A DNA stretch of 64,000 nucleotides from Streptomyces longisporoflavus (GCF_014649775.1 NZ_BMTR01000027.1:18623-82622); one strand, 5' to 3'; counted from the stretch's first letter, positions 41,066 to 50,906 are shown. Numbers and translations: made by a program. Notes: a model not told the origin generated them from the letters alone.

Positions 41066-41742
41066 TCCCCCCGGGGAGCCGAGCCCGATCCGAGCTCGCC
41101 CTCCCAGCGGCGGTACAGCCGGTGCGGCACCCCTGCCGCGTCCAGCGTCCGCCCGGCGACGAAGTCCACCAGATCCTGGATGTGCGTCGCCCCCGCGTAG
41201 AACGCCGGAGAGGCGGGCAGCACGATCGCGCCCGCCTCGTCCAGCGTCACCATGTGCTTCAGCGTCTGCCCGTTGAGCGGTGTCTCACGGACGCAGACGA
41301 CCAGCCGCCGGCCTTCCTTGAGCGTCACGCTCGCCGACCGCTGCAACAGATCCTTCGAGAGACCGAGCGCCACCCCGGCCACGCACGCCGTGGACGCGGG
41401 CACGATCAGCATCCCCTTGGTCGCGTACGACCCCGACGAAGGCCCGGCAGCCAGATCCCCGGCGGCCCAGTACCGCACGTCGTCCACCGGGACCTCGAAC
41501 GTCCCCGGCTTCCCGTCGGCACCGCGCCCGAGCCACTGACGCAGGTCCTCCTGCCAGTGCGCGTCCCGGAATGCGATGCCCGTCTCGTCCAGGATCGTCA
41601 GTCGCGAGGCCCGCGAGACCACCAGGTCCACGCTCTCCCCCGCCGCGAGCAACGCCCGCAGCACGGCGGCGGCATACGGGGTCCCCGAGGCCCCCGACAC
41701 CCCCACGATCCAAGGCTTACGCTGTGTATCTCCTGGCTTCAC
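41062..41742 (-). CDS. UbiX-family flavin prenyltransferase (MqnM-like)
   Basis: 226 residues. Flavin-binding GVSGASGTPYAAAVLRAL at the N-terminus, IVPASTACVAGVALGLSKDLLQR and RRLVVCVRETPLN are all UbiX/Pad1 family segments. It makes prenylated FMN for the UbiD-type decarboxylase at 42678, together removing the carboxyl from dihydroxynaphthoate in the futalosine pathway. Directly downstream of mqnP (9-bp gap). Confidence 0.9.
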   Translation of the reverse strand: MKPGDTQRKPWIVGVSGASGTPYAAAVLRALLAAGESVDLVVSRASRLTILDETGIAFRDAHWQEDLRQWLGRGADGKPGTFEVPVDDVRYWAAGDLAAGPSSGSYATKGMLIVPASTACVAGVALGLSKDLLQRSASVTLKEGRRLVVCVRETPLNGQTLKHMVTLDEAGAIVLPASPAFYAGATHIQDLVDFVAGRTLDAAGVPHRLYRRWEGELGSGSAPRGD

Positions 41743-41751
41743 GCTGTGAGC

Positions 41752-42675
41752 CTAGACGGTCAGGCCGCGCACCAGCAGATCGAGCAGCGCGCAGACGAAC
41801 AGCGCGATACCGATAAAGCCGTTGACCTGGAAGAAGGCGCGGTTGAGCCGGGAAAGGTCGTGCGGCTTCACGAGGGAGTGCTCGTACAGGAACGCGCCCG
41901 CGACGATCGCGAGGCCGAGCCAGAGGAACGGGCCCGCGCCGGTGTCGGCGGCGTACCAGACGAACAGCGCGGTGGTCACCAGGTGGCAGCCGCGCGCTCC
42001 CCAGATGGCGGCGGGGATGCCGAACCGCGCGGGCACCGACTTCACGCCCACCTCACGGTCCGTCTCCACGTCCTGGCAGGCGTAGATCAGGTCGAAGCCG
42101 CCGATCCAGACGCCGACCGCGAGGCCGAGGATGACCGCCTGCCAGGACCACTCGCCGGTGACCGCGATCCAGGCGCCGATCGGACCGATCGCCTGGGCGA
42201 GGCCGAGGATCGCCTGCGGGAAGTTCGTGAACCGCTTGCCGTACGGATAGACGACCATCGGGATCACCGCGACGGGCGCGAGCGCCAGGCACAGCGGGTT
42301 GAGCAGCGCGGCGGCGCCCAGGAACACGACGACCGCGATCAGCGCGCCGGTCCAGGCGGACTTCACCGAGACGGCGCCCGTGACGAGCTCGCGGTGCGCG
42401 GTCCTCGGGTTACGGGCGTCGATCTCCCGGTCGATGATCCGGTTCGCGGCCATGGCGAACGTCCGCAGGCCCACCATGCAGATCGTGACCAGGAGCAGCC
42501 GCCCCCAGTGGATGTTCTCGTCCAGCTGGAACATCGCGGTCAGGGCCGCGATGTAGGCGAAGGGCAGGGCGAACACCGAGTGCTCGATCATGACGAGGCG
42601 CAGGAACGCCTTGACCTTGCCGGGCGGCGCGGGCTCGGGCCCGAAGAGTTCCGGGGTCGCTGAATCAGCACTCAT
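41752..42675 (-). CDS. mqnP: Menaquinone prenyltransferase MqnP (UbiA family)
   Basis: 307 residues, about nine membrane helices. The two aspartate-rich motifs are NRIIDREIDARNPRT and YACQDVETDREVG, which bind the isoprenoid diphosphate via Mg2+. It attaches the polyprenyl tail in late menaquinone synthesis. Two bases separate it from the ubiD-like gene, so they are one operon. Confidence 0.92.
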   Translation of the reverse strand: MSADSATPELFGPEPAPPGKVKAFLRLVMIEHSVFALPFAYIAALTAMFQLDENIHWGRLLLVTICMVGLRTFAMAANRIIDREIDARNPRTAHRELVTGAVSVKSAWTGALIAVVVFLGAAALLNPLCLALAPVAVIPMVVYPYGKRFTNFPQAILGLAQAIGPIGAWIAVTGEWSWQAVILGLAVGVWIGGFDLIYACQDVETDREVGVKSVPARFGIPAAIWGARGCHLVTTALFVWYAADTGAGPFLWLGLAIVAGAFLYEHSLVKPHDLSRLNRAFFQVNGFIGIALFVCALLDLLVRGLTV

Positions 42676-42677
42676 CT

Positions 42678-44135
42678 TTAGAGCCCGTACTCCTTCCAGC
42701 GGCGGTCGACCTTCGACGCCGTCTCCGGGTCGGACTCGACCATGTTCGGCCAGCCCCCGTCCCGGGTGTATCCCTCCTCGGGCAGCTTCTTCGTCGCGTC
42801 GATGCCCGCCTTGCCGCCCCAGAACTGCTGGTAGGAGGCGTGGTCGAGGTGGTCGACGGGACCTTCGGCCACCGTCAGGTCGCGCGCGTAGTCGGTGTTG
42901 CCGAGCGCGCGCCAGGACACTTCGTGCAGGTCGTGGACGTCACAGTCCTTGTCCACGACCACGATCAGTTTCGTCAGGGACATCATGTGCGCGCCCCAGA
43001 TGGCGTGCATGACCTTCTGCGCGTGCTTCGGGTACTTCTTGTCGATCGAGACGATCGCGCAGTTGTGGAAGCCGCCGGACTCCGGCAGGTGGTAGTCGAC
43101 GATGTCCGGGACGATCACCTTGAGCAGCGGCAGGAAGAAGCGCTCGGTGGCGCGGCCGAGGGGGCCGTCCTCCGTGGGCGGGCGGCCGACCACGATCGAC
43201 TGGAGCAGCGGACGCTTCCGCATCGTCACGCAGTCGATCTTCAGCGCCGGGAAGTCCTCCTGCGGCGTGTAGAAGCCGGTGTGGTCGCCGAAGGGGCCCT
43301 CTGGGAGCATCTCGCCCGGCTCCAGCCAGCCCTCGATGACGACCTCGGCGTGCGCGGGCACCTGGAGCGGGACCGTCTTGCAGTCGACCATCTCCACGCG
43401 CTTGCCCTGGATGAACCCGGCCAGCATGTACTCGTCCATGTCGCCGGGCAGCGGCGCGGTCGAGGCGTACGTGACGGCGGGCGGGCAGCCGAAGGCGATC
43501 GCCACGGGGAGCTTCTCGCCCCTGCGGGCGGCCACCTGGTAGTGGTTGCGGCTGTCCTTGTGGATCTGCCAGTGCATGCCGATGGTGCGCTTGTCGTGGC
43601 GCTGGAGGCGGTACAGGCCGAGGTTGCGCACCCCGGTGTCGGGGTCCTTGGTGTGGGTCAGGCCCAGGTTGAAGAAGGAGCCGCCGTCCTCGGGCCAGGT
43701 GAAGAGCGCGGGCAGCTTCTCCAGGTCGACGTCGTCGCCGGTGAGCACGACCTCCTGCACGGGCGCGTTGTCGGACTTCACCTTCTTCGGCGGTACGTGC
43801 GTCATCGCGCCGAGCTTCCCGAAGGCCTCGCGCACCCCGACGAAGCCGTGCGGCAGCTCCGGCTTGAGAAGGCCGCCGATCTTGTCGCTGATCTCGGCGT
43901 ACGACTTCAGGCCGAGCGCCTTCAACAGGCGCCGGTCCGTCCCGTACACGTTCATGGCCAGGGGCATCGCCGAGCCCTTGACGTTCTCGAAGAGGAGCGC
44001 GGGGCCGCCGGACTTCTGCACCCGGTCGGTGATCTCGCCGACCTCCAGATACGGATCGACCTCGGCCTTGATGCGCTTGAGATCGCCCTCGCGCTCCAGT
44101 GCACGGAGCAGGGAGCGAAGATCGTCATAAGCCAT
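42678..44135 (-). CDS. UbiD-family decarboxylase of menaquinone synthesis (MqnL-like)
   Basis: 485 residues. UbiD signatures include the prFMN/Mn2+ region GLYRLQRHDKRTIGMHWQIHKD and GPFGDHTGFYTPQEDFP, then DVHDLHEVSWRALGNTDY. With the UbiX-like partner it decarboxylates 6-carboxy-5,8-dihydroxynaphthoate. First gene of the ubiD-mqnP-ubiX operon, divergent from the PLDc_N gene. Confidence 0.92.
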   Translation of the reverse strand: MAYDDLRSLLRALEREGDLKRIKAEVDPYLEVGEITDRVQKSGGPALLFENVKGSAMPLAMNVYGTDRRLLKALGLKSYAEISDKIGGLLKPELPHGFVGVREAFGKLGAMTHVPPKKVKSDNAPVQEVVLTGDDVDLEKLPALFTWPEDGGSFFNLGLTHTKDPDTGVRNLGLYRLQRHDKRTIGMHWQIHKDSRNHYQVAARRGEKLPVAIAFGCPPAVTYASTAPLPGDMDEYMLAGFIQGKRVEMVDCKTVPLQVPAHAEVVIEGWLEPGEMLPEGPFGDHTGFYTPQEDFPALKIDCVTMRKRPLLQSIVVGRPPTEDGPLGRATERFFLPLLKVIVPDIVDYHLPESGGFHNCAIVSIDKKYPKHAQKVMHAIWGAHMMSLTKLIVVVDKDCDVHDLHEVSWRALGNTDYARDLTVAEGPVDHLDHASYQQFWGGKAGIDATKKLPEEGYTRDGGWPNMVESDPETASKVDRRWKEYGL

Positions 44136-44223
44136 GCGTTCCAGTATCGGTCACCGGCTACCCTGGCCCCGTCACCGGGGCCCGTACGCCGCCCTTCCTT
44201 CGTCGCTTGGGGAATCGCGCAAC

Positions 44224-44547
44224 ATGCTCAGGTATCTGCCCTTCCTGCTGGTTCTGGCCGTATGGATCTACGCCTTCATCGATGTCCTGAACACTCCGGA
44301 GAAGGAGATCAGGCATCTGCCGAAGGTGATCTGGGTCATCATCGTGCTGCTCTTCGGCGAGGTTCTCCTCGGTCCGATCGCCTGGTTCGCCACGGGCAAG
44401 GTGCGCAAGACCTCCGCCGCCGGAGGTGGTCCGCGCGCCGGGCGCGGCGGACAGTGGGTGGCACCGGACGACAACCCCGAGTTCCTCAAGTCCCTCAGGG
44501 ACGAGGACCCGGACGGCAAGAAGCGGGACAAGGGCACTGACGGCTGA
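44224..44547 (+). CDS. PLDc_N-domain small membrane protein
   Basis: 107 residues, two hydrophobic helices (PFLLVLAVWIYAFIDVL; VIWVIIVLLFGEVLLGPIAW) with the PLDc_N family pattern, then a Gly/Arg-rich, charged tail. Function unknown. Its TGA overlaps the LysR ATG (TGATG). Confidence 0.82.
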   Translation: MLRYLPFLLVLAVWIYAFIDVLNTPEKEIRHLPKVIWVIIVLLFGEVLLGPIAWFATGKVRKTSAAGGGPRAGRGGQWVAPDDNPEFLKSLRDEDPDGKKRDKGTDG

Positions 44548-45458
44548 TGGAACTACGGCTGCTCGTCACCTTCGAGAAAGTCGCGACCGTGCTCAGCTTC
44601 ACGCAGGCCGCGGCCGAGCTGAAGTACGCCCAGTCAAGCGTCACCAGCCAGATCCGCTCCCTGGAGTCCTCGCTGGGCACCGAGCTCTTCGACCGGCTCG
44701 GCAGCCGCATCCGGCTCACGGACGCGGGTGAGCGCCTGCTGCCCTACGCCCGGCAGATCATCGAGCTGACGGACGAGGCGCGGGCCGCGGTCGTCGGCGC
44801 CGATGAGCCGGCCGGCGCGATCGCCGTCGGCACGATGGAGTCGCTGACCTCCTACCGGCTGCCGCCGCTGCTCGAACTCTTCCACCACCGCTACCCCGGT
44901 GTGCAGCTCTCGCTGCGCCCCACTCTGGGCGACGAGACACGCCAGGCGCTGCGGCAGGGCACGTACGACGTCGGGTTCCTCATGGAGCGGGAGACGGAGC
45001 ACGCGGGCCTGGAGACCGAGGTCCTGGCCGAGGAGCCGCTGGTCCTGGTCTGCGCGCCGACCCATCCGCTGGCCGCGCACGGGGCGGACTCGCTCGCCAC
45101 GGGCGATCTGGCGGCGGTGCAGCTGGTCGGCACGGAGCCCGGCTGCCCCTACCGGGATCTGTTCGAGGACGAGCTGCGGGTGCGCAACGGCGCGCCGCCG
45201 CCCTTCATGGAGTTCGGCACGATCGAGGCCACCAAGCGAGGTGTCGCCGGTGGCCTCGGGGTGGCGCTGCTGCCGCGGATGGCGGTGCGCGAGGAGCTGT
45301 CCTCGGGGGTCCTCGTCGCTCTGCCGTGGGAGCCGCCGTTCGTCCTGCACACGCAGCTCGCGTGGCGGGCGGGGAAGCGGCTTCCCTCGCATGTGCGGCT
45401 CTTCATCGAGCAGTCTGTACGGCTGGTGCGGGAGCAGACAGCGGAGACGGTGAACTAA
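44547..45458 (+). CDS. LysR-family regulator
   Basis: 303 residues. N-terminal HTH (LSFTQAAAELKYAQSSVTSQIRSLE) and LysR substrate-binding domain (GAIAVGTMESLTSYRLPPLL onwards). Overlaps the PLDc_N stop and, at its 3' end, overlaps the convergent DMT transporter by 56 bp, so the two may regulate each other by antisense RNA or simply be a compact pair. Confidence 0.9.
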   Translation: MELRLLVTFEKVATVLSFTQAAAELKYAQSSVTSQIRSLESSLGTELFDRLGSRIRLTDAGERLLPYARQIIELTDEARAAVVGADEPAGAIAVGTMESLTSYRLPPLLELFHHRYPGVQLSLRPTLGDETRQALRQGTYDVGFLMERETEHAGLETEVLAEEPLVLVCAPTHPLAAHGADSLATGDLAAVQLVGTEPGCPYRDLFEDELRVRNGAPPPFMEFGTIEATKRGVAGGLGVALLPRMAVREELSSGVLVALPWEPPFVLHTQLAWRAGKRLPSHVRLFIEQSVRLVREQTAETVN

Positions 45459-46320
45459 CCACTGCCCGGGGTGACTTGGCGCGGTTGACCTTCAGGCTCG
45501 CGAGGACGATCAGCGGTACGCCGAGCGCCTGGACGAGGCCGATGTGGTGTCCGTAGACGGCCCAGTCGGCGACCATCGCGACCGCCGGGTACGTGAAGGC
45601 GAGCACGGCGATCTTGGCGGTGGGCAGCTTCGCGTACGCCGCGTACATCAGGACGTACATCAGGCCGGTGTGGATGACACCGAGTCCGACCAGCCAGCCC
45701 CAGCCGGTGCCGGTGCCGCTCATCGCGCCGAAGTTCGCGAAGGGCAGCAGGAGCGGGATGCCGACGACGACCTGGATCAGGGCGATGAGGTGGGGGCGTA
45801 CGCCGGTGATGCGCTTGGTGACGAGGGTGGAGAGGCCGTAGAGCAGCGCGGCCAGGAGCGCGAAGCCGATGCCGGTGAGCGAGCCGAGGCCACCGGGACG
45901 CACCCCGGAGACGAGGACGAGTCCGGCGAACGCGGTGCCGAGCCACATGAGTTGATGCTTCGTCAGCCGCTCGCGGAAGATGACCGCGCTGAGCAGCACG
46001 AGCAGGAACGGCTGCGTGTGGTAGACGACGGTGGCCAGCGAGATCGAGGTCTCCTCGTACGCCTTGAAGAGGAACACCCAGTTGAAGACGATGAACGCCC
46101 CGCCGAGCGCGGCGAGTCCGAGCTTCTTCGGGGTGATGCCGTGGCCGCGGAAGTAGCCGCGGGCGAAGGCGTAGGCGCCGAGGGCGATGGCGCCGAACAG
46201 GACACGGAAGAACACGACGTTGAAGGCCGACGCGCCCGATTCGACGACGAAGATCCCGAGGGTGCCGGAGAGCACCATCGCCGCGGTGAGTTGGGCCGTT
46301 CCCTTGTTCTCTGAGGTCAT
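45403..46320 (-). CDS. EamA/DMT-superfamily transporter
   Basis: 305 residues with ten hydrophobic helices in two EamA repeats (first GTLGIFVVESGASAFNVVFFR; second GIGFALLAALLYGLSTLVTKR). Probably exports amino acids or related metabolites. Convergent with the LysR gene. Confidence 0.88.
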   Translation of the reverse strand: MTSENKGTAQLTAAMVLSGTLGIFVVESGASAFNVVFFRVLFGAIALGAYAFARGYFRGHGITPKKLGLAALGGAFIVFNWVFLFKAYEETSISLATVVYHTQPFLLVLLSAVIFRERLTKHQLMWLGTAFAGLVLVSGVRPGGLGSLTGIGFALLAALLYGLSTLVTKRITGVRPHLIALIQVVVGIPLLLPFANFGAMSGTGTGWGWLVGLGVIHTGLMYVLMYAAYAKLPTAKIAVLAFTYPAVAMVADWAVYGHHIGLVQALGVPLIVLASLKVNRAKSPRAVVSSPSPLSAPAPAVQTAR

Positions 46321-46470
46321 GCCAAGAAGCTACGAGCGGACGTATGCGCTGGTCCACGAGCCGGCGGGGCGTCCTGCCGATGGGGCCATCGGCGGTGGCG
46401 ATGACCCCAGGCGGGAGCACGCGACGCCTGCGCACGGCAGGCGACGCACGGCAGGCGGCGTACGACGAAG

Positions 46471-46510
46471 GCCGGTTCCCGTGACCCGGTGACAGGTCAC
46501 GCGAACCGGC
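46471..46510. terminator. Terminator of the cytochrome c maturation operon
   Basis: A 16-bp stem with one mismatch (GCCGGTTCCCGTGACC / GGTCACGCGAACCGGC) and an 8-nt loop, 23 bp past the ccsB stop. Confidence 0.7.
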
Positions 46511-46532
46511 CCGTGAGCCGTGCGAGAAGGCG

Positions 46533-47639
46533 TCAGACGCCGGCGTACGAGTGCTTGCCGGTGACGAAGATGTTCACGCCGTAGTAGTTGAACAGCCAGC
46601 AGCCGAAGGCGATCAGGGCCAGGTAGGCGGCCTTGCGGCCCTTCCAGCCCGCGGTCGCGCGCGCGTGCAGGTAGCAGGCGAAGGCGACCCAGGTGATGAA
46701 GGACCAGACCTCCTTGGGGTCCCAGCCCCAGTAGCGGCCCCACGCGTCGCCGGCCCAGATCGCGCCCGCGATGATCGTGAACGTCCACAGCGGGAAGACC
46801 GCGGCGTTCACGCGGTAGCCGAACTTGTCGAGCGAGGCCGCGGCGGGCAGCCGCTCCATGACGGAGGTGGCGAACTTGCCGGGCGTCCCGCCGCGCTCCA
46901 GCTTCGCCTCGTAGCTGTCCCTGAAGAGGTAGAGCACCGTGGCGACGCCGCCGACGTAGAAGCAGGCTCCGCAGAAGATCGCGGTGGAGACGTGGATCCA
47001 CAGCCAGTACGAGTGAAGGGCGGGAACCAACTGGTCGCTGGCGGTGTACAGGACGGTGACGGCGAGACCGAGATCGAGGAGGACCGTGGTGATCAGCGGC
47101 AGGCCGAGCCAGTTGACGTTCTTCTTCAGCGCCATGAGCACGAGGTACACACCGACGGCCATGGTGGAGAACGTCAGGTTGAACTCGTACATGTTGCCCC
47201 ACGGCGCCCGCTGCACCGAGAGGGCGCGGGTGAGCACACCGCCGAACTCGATGAGGAACCCGAGCACGGTGAGGGACACGGCGATACGGCCGTAGAGGTC
47301 GCCCTTCTCGTCACCGGCCGCGGCGCCGGGACCGTCCGGCACGTCACGGCGTCCGGCGGCGGAGCGCGTGACGACCTTGGGGGCGCTCTGCGGCCGCTCC
47401 AGGACGGCGGTGCCGCCCGCAGCCTTGGCGGTGACCGCGGGCGCCTTGACGGCGGCGTCGGTCTTCGCGGTGAGCGCGGAGGCCGTGCGGGCGACCTTGC
47501 TGCGGCTGCCGAGGATCCACTCGGCCATGTGCGCGAAGAAGGCCAGGAGGTAGACGGCCATCGCGGAGTACACCAGCACATTGCTGATGCTCGCGAGGTT
47601 CTCGTTCGGTTCGGCGGCGAGGGTGGTGGCGAGATTCAC
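46533..47639 (-). CDS. ccsB: Cytochrome c biogenesis protein CcsB (ResC)
   Basis: 368 residues, about eight helices. The haem-handling WWD-like segment is WAGDAWGRYWGWDPKEVW and conserved histidines flank it. With ResB it carries haem across the membrane and attaches it to apocytochrome c. An Ala/Val/Thr-rich insert follows helix 1. Overlaps resB by 4 bp; last gene of the operon. Confidence 0.92.
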   Translation of the reverse strand: MNLATTLAAEPNENLASISNVLVYSAMAVYLLAFFAHMAEWILGSRSKVARTASALTAKTDAAVKAPAVTAKAAGGTAVLERPQSAPKVVTRSAAGRRDVPDGPGAAAGDEKGDLYGRIAVSLTVLGFLIEFGGVLTRALSVQRAPWGNMYEFNLTFSTMAVGVYLVLMALKKNVNWLGLPLITTVLLDLGLAVTVLYTASDQLVPALHSYWLWIHVSTAIFCGACFYVGGVATVLYLFRDSYEAKLERGGTPGKFATSVMERLPAAASLDKFGYRVNAAVFPLWTFTIIAGAIWAGDAWGRYWGWDPKEVWSFITWVAFACYLHARATAGWKGRKAAYLALIAFGCWLFNYYGVNIFVTGKHSYAGV

Positions 47640-49432
47640 TTCTCAGCCCCTTCGGCAGGAACAACTTGGGGGGTGGAATCGGCATGTTCGGCATGTTGGG
47701 CGGCCGCATGCCCGGCTTGGTCTGCTTCGGGCGCGCTCGGCGCCTTCTCGTGCAGGTGCTCGGCCAGCCGGCCGAGCTCTTCGGGCAGCTTGGCGGACTC
47801 GCTGCGGCCGAGCCCGGCCATCTCTACGACGGTGACGCCGTCGGCGCCCCGGACGGCCCGCACCCACACGCGGCGGCGCTGGATGAACAGCGATCCGGCG
47901 AGGCCGACGATGGCGGAGATGGCCCCGACGAGCGCCCACATGCTGCCGGGCTGCTGGGAGATCTGGAAGGTCGCCCAGCGCTTGATGTCCTTCTCGAAGG
48001 TGATCGAGCCCGCGCCGTTGGGCAGCTTCATCGTCTCGCCGGGCACCATCCGCTGCTTCAGGAGCTCGCCCTTGGCGTCCTTGAACTTGGTCATCTTGCT
48101 GGTGTCCAGCTGGTACACGTTCTGCGGAAGACCGGAGTCCACGCCGAGGCTTCCGTGGTACGCGGACAGCGCGAGCACGGGATAGTCGAGCGCGGGGAAC
48201 TGGGAGAACATGTTGCCCTGCCCGGAGCCCGCGAACGTCGGCACGAAGAAGGCGTTGAAGCCGAGCTGCTCCTTCTTGCCGTTCTTGTCGCGGTAGCCGT
48301 CGAGGACCTTGATCGCGCCGGTGGCCGTGCCGTTCGAGTCGATCGGCAGGAGCGGCGTGGACTGGCGGCTGACGACCTTGCCCTTTCCGTCCCGCACGGT
48401 GACGGTCGGCGCGTAGCCCTGGCCGATGAGGTAGACCTTCGAGCCGTCGACCTCAAGGGGCTTGTTGACCTCGATGGCCTTCTTCTTCTCGGGGCCGTCG
48501 ATGCCCTCGCTGTAGGTGACGTTCGCCCGGTAGGTGCGCGCCGTGCCCTTCTCGGGGCCCTTCCTCTCGAACGTCGACTCGAAGCTGTCCAGCCTGAAGC
48601 TGAACGGCGCCAGGTCGTCGGTGTTGAAGAGGTTGCCGGACTTGAAGTTGTCGTACTGGGTGAGGGTGTTGGAGAACCCGTCCCCCTGGACGATGAGCTT
48701 GCCGCCCTCGGACTTGAACAGGGCGCCGACGGCGAAGGCCACCAGGAGCACGATCAGCGAGATGTGGAAGAAGAGGTTGCCCGCCTCACGCAGGTAGCCC
48801 TTCTCCGCGGCGACGGACGCCGGCGCGCCGCCCTTGCCGGACGCGAGGTCCGCGCGGAACCGCCGGCCCTTGAGCAGCCCCAGCGCGGCCTCGTGGACCT
48901 GCTCGGGCTCGGCCTCGGTGCGCCACGTGGTGTAGGCGGGCAGCCGGTCGAGCCGTTTGGGAGCGCCCGGCGGACGGCCGCGCAGCTGGCCGACGAACTG
49001 CCAGGTGCGGGGCACGATGCAGCCGATGAGGGAGATGAAGAGCAGGATGTAGATCGCCGAGAACCACACCGAGCTGTAGACGTCGAACAGCTGGAACTTC
49101 TCGTAGATCGGCGCGAGCGTGGTGTGCGCGGCCTTGAAGTCCTGGACCTTCAGCTCGTCGATGCTGGTCTGCGGGATCAGCGAACCCGGGATCGCGCCCA
49201 GCGAGAGCAGCAGGAGCAGGAGCAGCGCGACCCGCATCGAGGTCAGCTGCCGCCACATCCAGCGCACCCAGCCGACGGCCTCGCGGGCCGCCCAGGCGAG
49301 CCAGCCCCCGGCACCGGGCGCGCGCTTCCCGCCGAAGGAACCGGGCATCGCCCGGTCCACGGGTGCGGTGGAGAGCTGGGAGCCCGCGGCACCCAGATCG
49401 TTCTGCTCTTCAGGGGCTTCGGTCTTGCTCAT
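47636..49432 (-). CDS. resB: Cytochrome c biogenesis protein ResB (Ccs1)
   Basis: 598 residues. Helices near residues 70-90, 125-145, 205-225 and 540-560 bracket a large extracytoplasmic domain; GAIPGSLIPQTSID after helix 1 is a ResB signature. Works with CcsB in system II haem ligation. Starts 3 bp past the ccdA stop. Confidence 0.9.
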   Translation of the reverse strand: MSKTEAPEEQNDLGAAGSQLSTAPVDRAMPGSFGGKRAPGAGGWLAWAAREAVGWVRWMWRQLTSMRVALLLLLLLSLGAIPGSLIPQTSIDELKVQDFKAAHTTLAPIYEKFQLFDVYSSVWFSAIYILLFISLIGCIVPRTWQFVGQLRGRPPGAPKRLDRLPAYTTWRTEAEPEQVHEAALGLLKGRRFRADLASGKGGAPASVAAEKGYLREAGNLFFHISLIVLLVAFAVGALFKSEGGKLIVQGDGFSNTLTQYDNFKSGNLFNTDDLAPFSFRLDSFESTFERKGPEKGTARTYRANVTYSEGIDGPEKKKAIEVNKPLEVDGSKVYLIGQGYAPTVTVRDGKGKVVSRQSTPLLPIDSNGTATGAIKVLDGYRDKNGKKEQLGFNAFFVPTFAGSGQGNMFSQFPALDYPVLALSAYHGSLGVDSGLPQNVYQLDTSKMTKFKDAKGELLKQRMVPGETMKLPNGAGSITFEKDIKRWATFQISQQPGSMWALVGAISAIVGLAGSLFIQRRRVWVRAVRGADGVTVVEMAGLGRSESAKLPEELGRLAEHLHEKAPSAPEADQAGHAAAQHAEHADSTPQVVPAEGAEK

Positions 49433-49435
49433 GGA

Positions 49436-50200
49436 TCAGATCCCCACCGTGTAGCCGTTGGACCAGACCTGCATCTGCTGCAAGATGCTGTCCCAGACGC
49501 CGGTGACAAGCAGCAGTCCGGTCGCGATCATCATGATGCCGCCGATGCGCATCACCCAGACGTAATGCTTCTTGACCCAGCTGAACGCGCCGAGCGCCTT
49601 GCGGAAGGCGATCGCCGCGAGGATGAACGGGACGCCGAGCCCCAGGCAGTACGCGACGCTCAGTATGGCCCCGCGGCCCGCGTTCGCCTGATCGAGGGCC
49701 AGCGCGTTGACGGACGTGAGTGTCGGCCCGACGCAGGGCGCCCAGCCGACGGCGAAGAGCGCGCCCAGTATCGGGGCGCCCGCGAGGCCGGCGGCTGGCT
49801 TCTTGTGGAAGCGGAACTCCCGCTGGGACAGCCACGGCATGAGCCCCATGAAGAAGACGCCGAGGACGATCATCAGCGCGCCGAGGACCTTGGTGATGAC
49901 GCCCTGGTAGTCCTGGAGGTTCTGTCCCGCGTAGCCGAAGAGGGCCCCGGTGGAGACGAAGACGGCGGTGAAGCCGAGCACGAAGAGCCCGGCCCCGGCG
50001 GCCATCCGCCCCCGCTTGGCCTCGGCGAGGTCCGTGCCGCCGACCCCGGTGACGTAGGACAGATAGCCCGGCACGAGCGGCAGCACGCACGGCGAGAAGA
50101 AGGAGACGAGGCCGCCGAGCAGTGCGACGGGGAGCGCGAGGAGGAGCGCTCCGTTCATGACGGTCTGGTTCGCTTCGCCGGCGGCGGCGAGAGTGGACAT
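49436..50200 (-). CDS. ccdA: CcdA-type thiol-disulfide transmembrane transporter
   Basis: About 254 residues, six helices. The first conserved cysteine is in SFFSPCVLPLVPGYLSY and the second in VGWAPCVGPTL. It passes reductant from cytoplasmic thioredoxin to the outer-face ResA-like protein, keeping apocytochrome c haem sites reduced. The first in-frame codon could be GTG at 50203. Directly after resA. Confidence 0.92.
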   Translation of the reverse strand: MSTLAAAGEANQTVMNGALLLALPVALLGGLVSFFSPCVLPLVPGYLSYVTGVGGTDLAEAKRGRMAAGAGLFVLGFTAVFVSTGALFGYAGQNLQDYQGVITKVLGALMIVLGVFFMGLMPWLSQREFRFHKKPAAGLAGAPILGALFAVGWAPCVGPTLTSVNALALDQANAGRGAILSVAYCLGLGVPFILAAIAFRKALGAFSWVKKHYVWVMRIGGIMMIATGLLLVTGVWDSILQQMQVWSNGYTVGI

Positions 50201-50210
50201 CACGGGGAAA

Positions 50211-50840
50211 TCACTTCTCCGCGATCAGCGGGTCGATCATCTTGCGCAGGTTCTTCTCGTTGAGCGCCTGCTGCGAGCGGGCCGCGATCTTGCCGTCCCG
50301 GTCCAGGATGATCGTGGAGGGGATGAACTTCGGGTTCATCGTGCCCTTGGGGAAGCGCAGCATCAGCTTGCCCATCGGGTCGTGCAGGCTCGGGTAGTGG
50401 ATTCCCCACTCCTTCTCGAACGCGAGCGCCGGGTCCTTCTGCGGGTCGCGCGTGTTGATCCCGACGAACTGCACGTCCTTGTCCGCGAGGTCCTTCGAGA
50501 CCTTCGCGAAGTTGGGCGCCTCGGCCCGGCAGGGCGAACACCAGGAGCCCCAGACGTTCAGGACGACGATCTTGCCCTTGTAGTCGTCGACGTCGAGGTG
50601 CTTGCCCGTGAGGGTCTCCCCGTCGAGCTTCGGCCCGTCCTGCCGCTCGCCCTTGTCGGCGGTGGCGATGCCGTCGGAGCCGGTGACGAAGTTGGTGTTC
50701 CCCGAGCCGCCGGACGTGCCGCCCGAGCTGCACGCCGACAGGGTCAGCGCGGCGACCGCGGCCCCAACGCCCAGCAGGGCGGTGCGGCTGCGGCTACGGC
50801 TGCGGTTCGTGCTGCGGGGGGCGCGGCAGGCGGCACTCAT
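50211..50840 (-). CDS. resA: ResA/TlpA-type thiol-disulfide lipoprotein
   Basis: 209 residues. Arginine-rich start, then a lipobox LSAC with C37, so membrane-anchored on the outer face. Thioredoxin-fold active site is W100-CSPC (C101, C104) in LNVWGSWCSPCRAEAPN. It reduces the CXXCH disulfide of apocytochrome c using electrons from CcdA. First gene of the resA-ccdA-resB-ccsB operon. Confidence 0.93.
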   Translation of the reverse strand: MSAACRAPRSTNRSRSRSRTALLGVGAAVAALTLSACSSGGTSGGSGNTNFVTGSDGIATADKGERQDGPKLDGETLTGKHLDVDDYKGKIVVLNVWGSWCSPCRAEAPNFAKVSKDLADKDVQFVGINTRDPQKDPALAFEKEWGIHYPSLHDPMGKLMLRFPKGTMNPKFIPSTIILDRDGKIAARSQQALNEKNLRKMIDPLIAEK

Positions 50841-50906
50841 GTGAAAAGTTTCGCATGTCTGTTTCGGGGATCTTCCGCACCCCCCGGGGTTACGGAAAGT
50901 CCCATT

